The notes under the pieces: generated by a model
The model's database searches: none
What the model was told of the DNA's origin: nothing
The model's input: only the letters and a program-made list of their open reading frames with translations
In this document: one piece after another, positions 63,962 through 64,000 of the stretch
How the letters are laid out: each line of letters starts with the position of its first letter
How positions within the stretch are numbered: position 1 is the stretch's first letter
Translations under genes and position numbers: made by a program
Source of the DNA: Devosia ureilytica
GTDB lineage: Bacteria > Pseudomonadota > Alphaproteobacteria > Rhizobiales > Devosiaceae
Reading direction: 5' to 3'
Length of the DNA stretch: 64,000 nt
Assembly: GCF_024273195.1 (NCBI RefSeq)
Contig: NZ_JAMZCU010000005.1
Coordinates: 293,137 to 357,136 of the forward strand

Positions 63962-64000
63962 CTACCCCACCACCAGAGACAGCGCCGGAACGCGGCGAAT
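63962..64000 (-). CDS. Possible C-terminal end of a gene running off the window
   Basis: The minus strand reads IRRVPALSLVVG followed by TAG, directly after a repeat that elsewhere abuts stop codons. Only 12 codons are visible, so no family can be assigned and it may be chance. Confidence 0.3.
   Translation of the reverse strand: MRRVPALSLVVG

Overview
The window is 64 kb of GC-rich chromosomal DNA from an alphaproteobacterium, most likely of the order Hyphomicrobiales. Devosia or a close relative is my best guess. This is inferred from the CpdR / N-formylglutamate amidohydrolase / histidinol-phosphatase neighbourhood, a suhB/mmgR-like small RNA, a ROSE thermometer, GTTC-N7-GTTC boxes and gene family content. 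I could not run a taxonomic search. I see no prophage, insertion sequence, CRISPR array, rRNA or origin.

Layout. 0-5 kb: start of an M16C metallopeptidase, a brnT-brnA toxin-antitoxin pair, an aldo/keto reductase, and a GntR regulator divergent from a Gfo/Idh/MocA oxidoreductase. 5-16 kb: a two-gene ABC exporter, a LysR regulator, a methyltransferase, a HerA-like ATPase, an aldose epimerase and the helicase HrpB. 16-24 kb: hyi-msrB, a flavoprotein, two tandem tRNA-Val genes, cpdR, an N-formylglutamate amidohydrolase, a candidate sRNA, hisN, a hydrolase behind a structured RNA and terminator, hsp20 with a heat-shock promoter and ROSE element, and dps. 24-31 kb: a heavily folded leader, then gltB-gltD and a purine phosphoribosyltransferase. 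31-35 kb: a UxaA-family dehydratase, GntR regulator, fucU and an FAH-family hydrolase, which fit a non-phosphorylated L-fucose pathway. 35-41 kb: a monooxygenase/TetR pair, nadB, a split DsbD-like module with a diheme cytochrome c, and a sugar kinase. 42-50 kb: TRAP permeases, a GGDEF-EAL protein, an ABC-F ATPase and a TRAP binding protein. 50-56 kb: a small secreted protein, an ECF sigma/anti-sigma pair, an lldD-like enzyme, modB, modA, eda and nadA. 56-64 kb: ridA, a TPR protein, an acetyltransferase, an LprI/DUF3298 protein, a diguanylate cyclase, an esterase, sdaA and a ferredoxin-type reductase.

How parts work together. The most informative signal is the palindrome CTAACATGTTAG (one copy with one mismatch). 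It occurs beside the fucose-type GntR gene, before the FAH-family hydrolase, and 18 kb away before the lactate-dehydrogenase-like gene. The hydrolase step of the non-phosphorylated fucose pathway releases pyruvate and L-lactate, so one regulon would cover both the pathway and use of its lactate. Non-coding control is unusually dense: a ROSE thermometer, a suhB/mmgR-type RNA, a structured RNA ending in a terminator just before a hydrolase gene, and a long folded leader before gltB.

A mosaic repeat family of up to about 270 bp occupies many intergenic gaps. Its ends often coincide with stop codons of neighbouring genes, so it probably forms transcript ends. Intervals longer than 300 bases without a gene are 11916-12418 (repeats), 17864-18397 (repeats), 20214-20530 (sRNA), 22419-22781 (structured RNA, promoter, ROSE) and 23860-24396 (terminator, leader).
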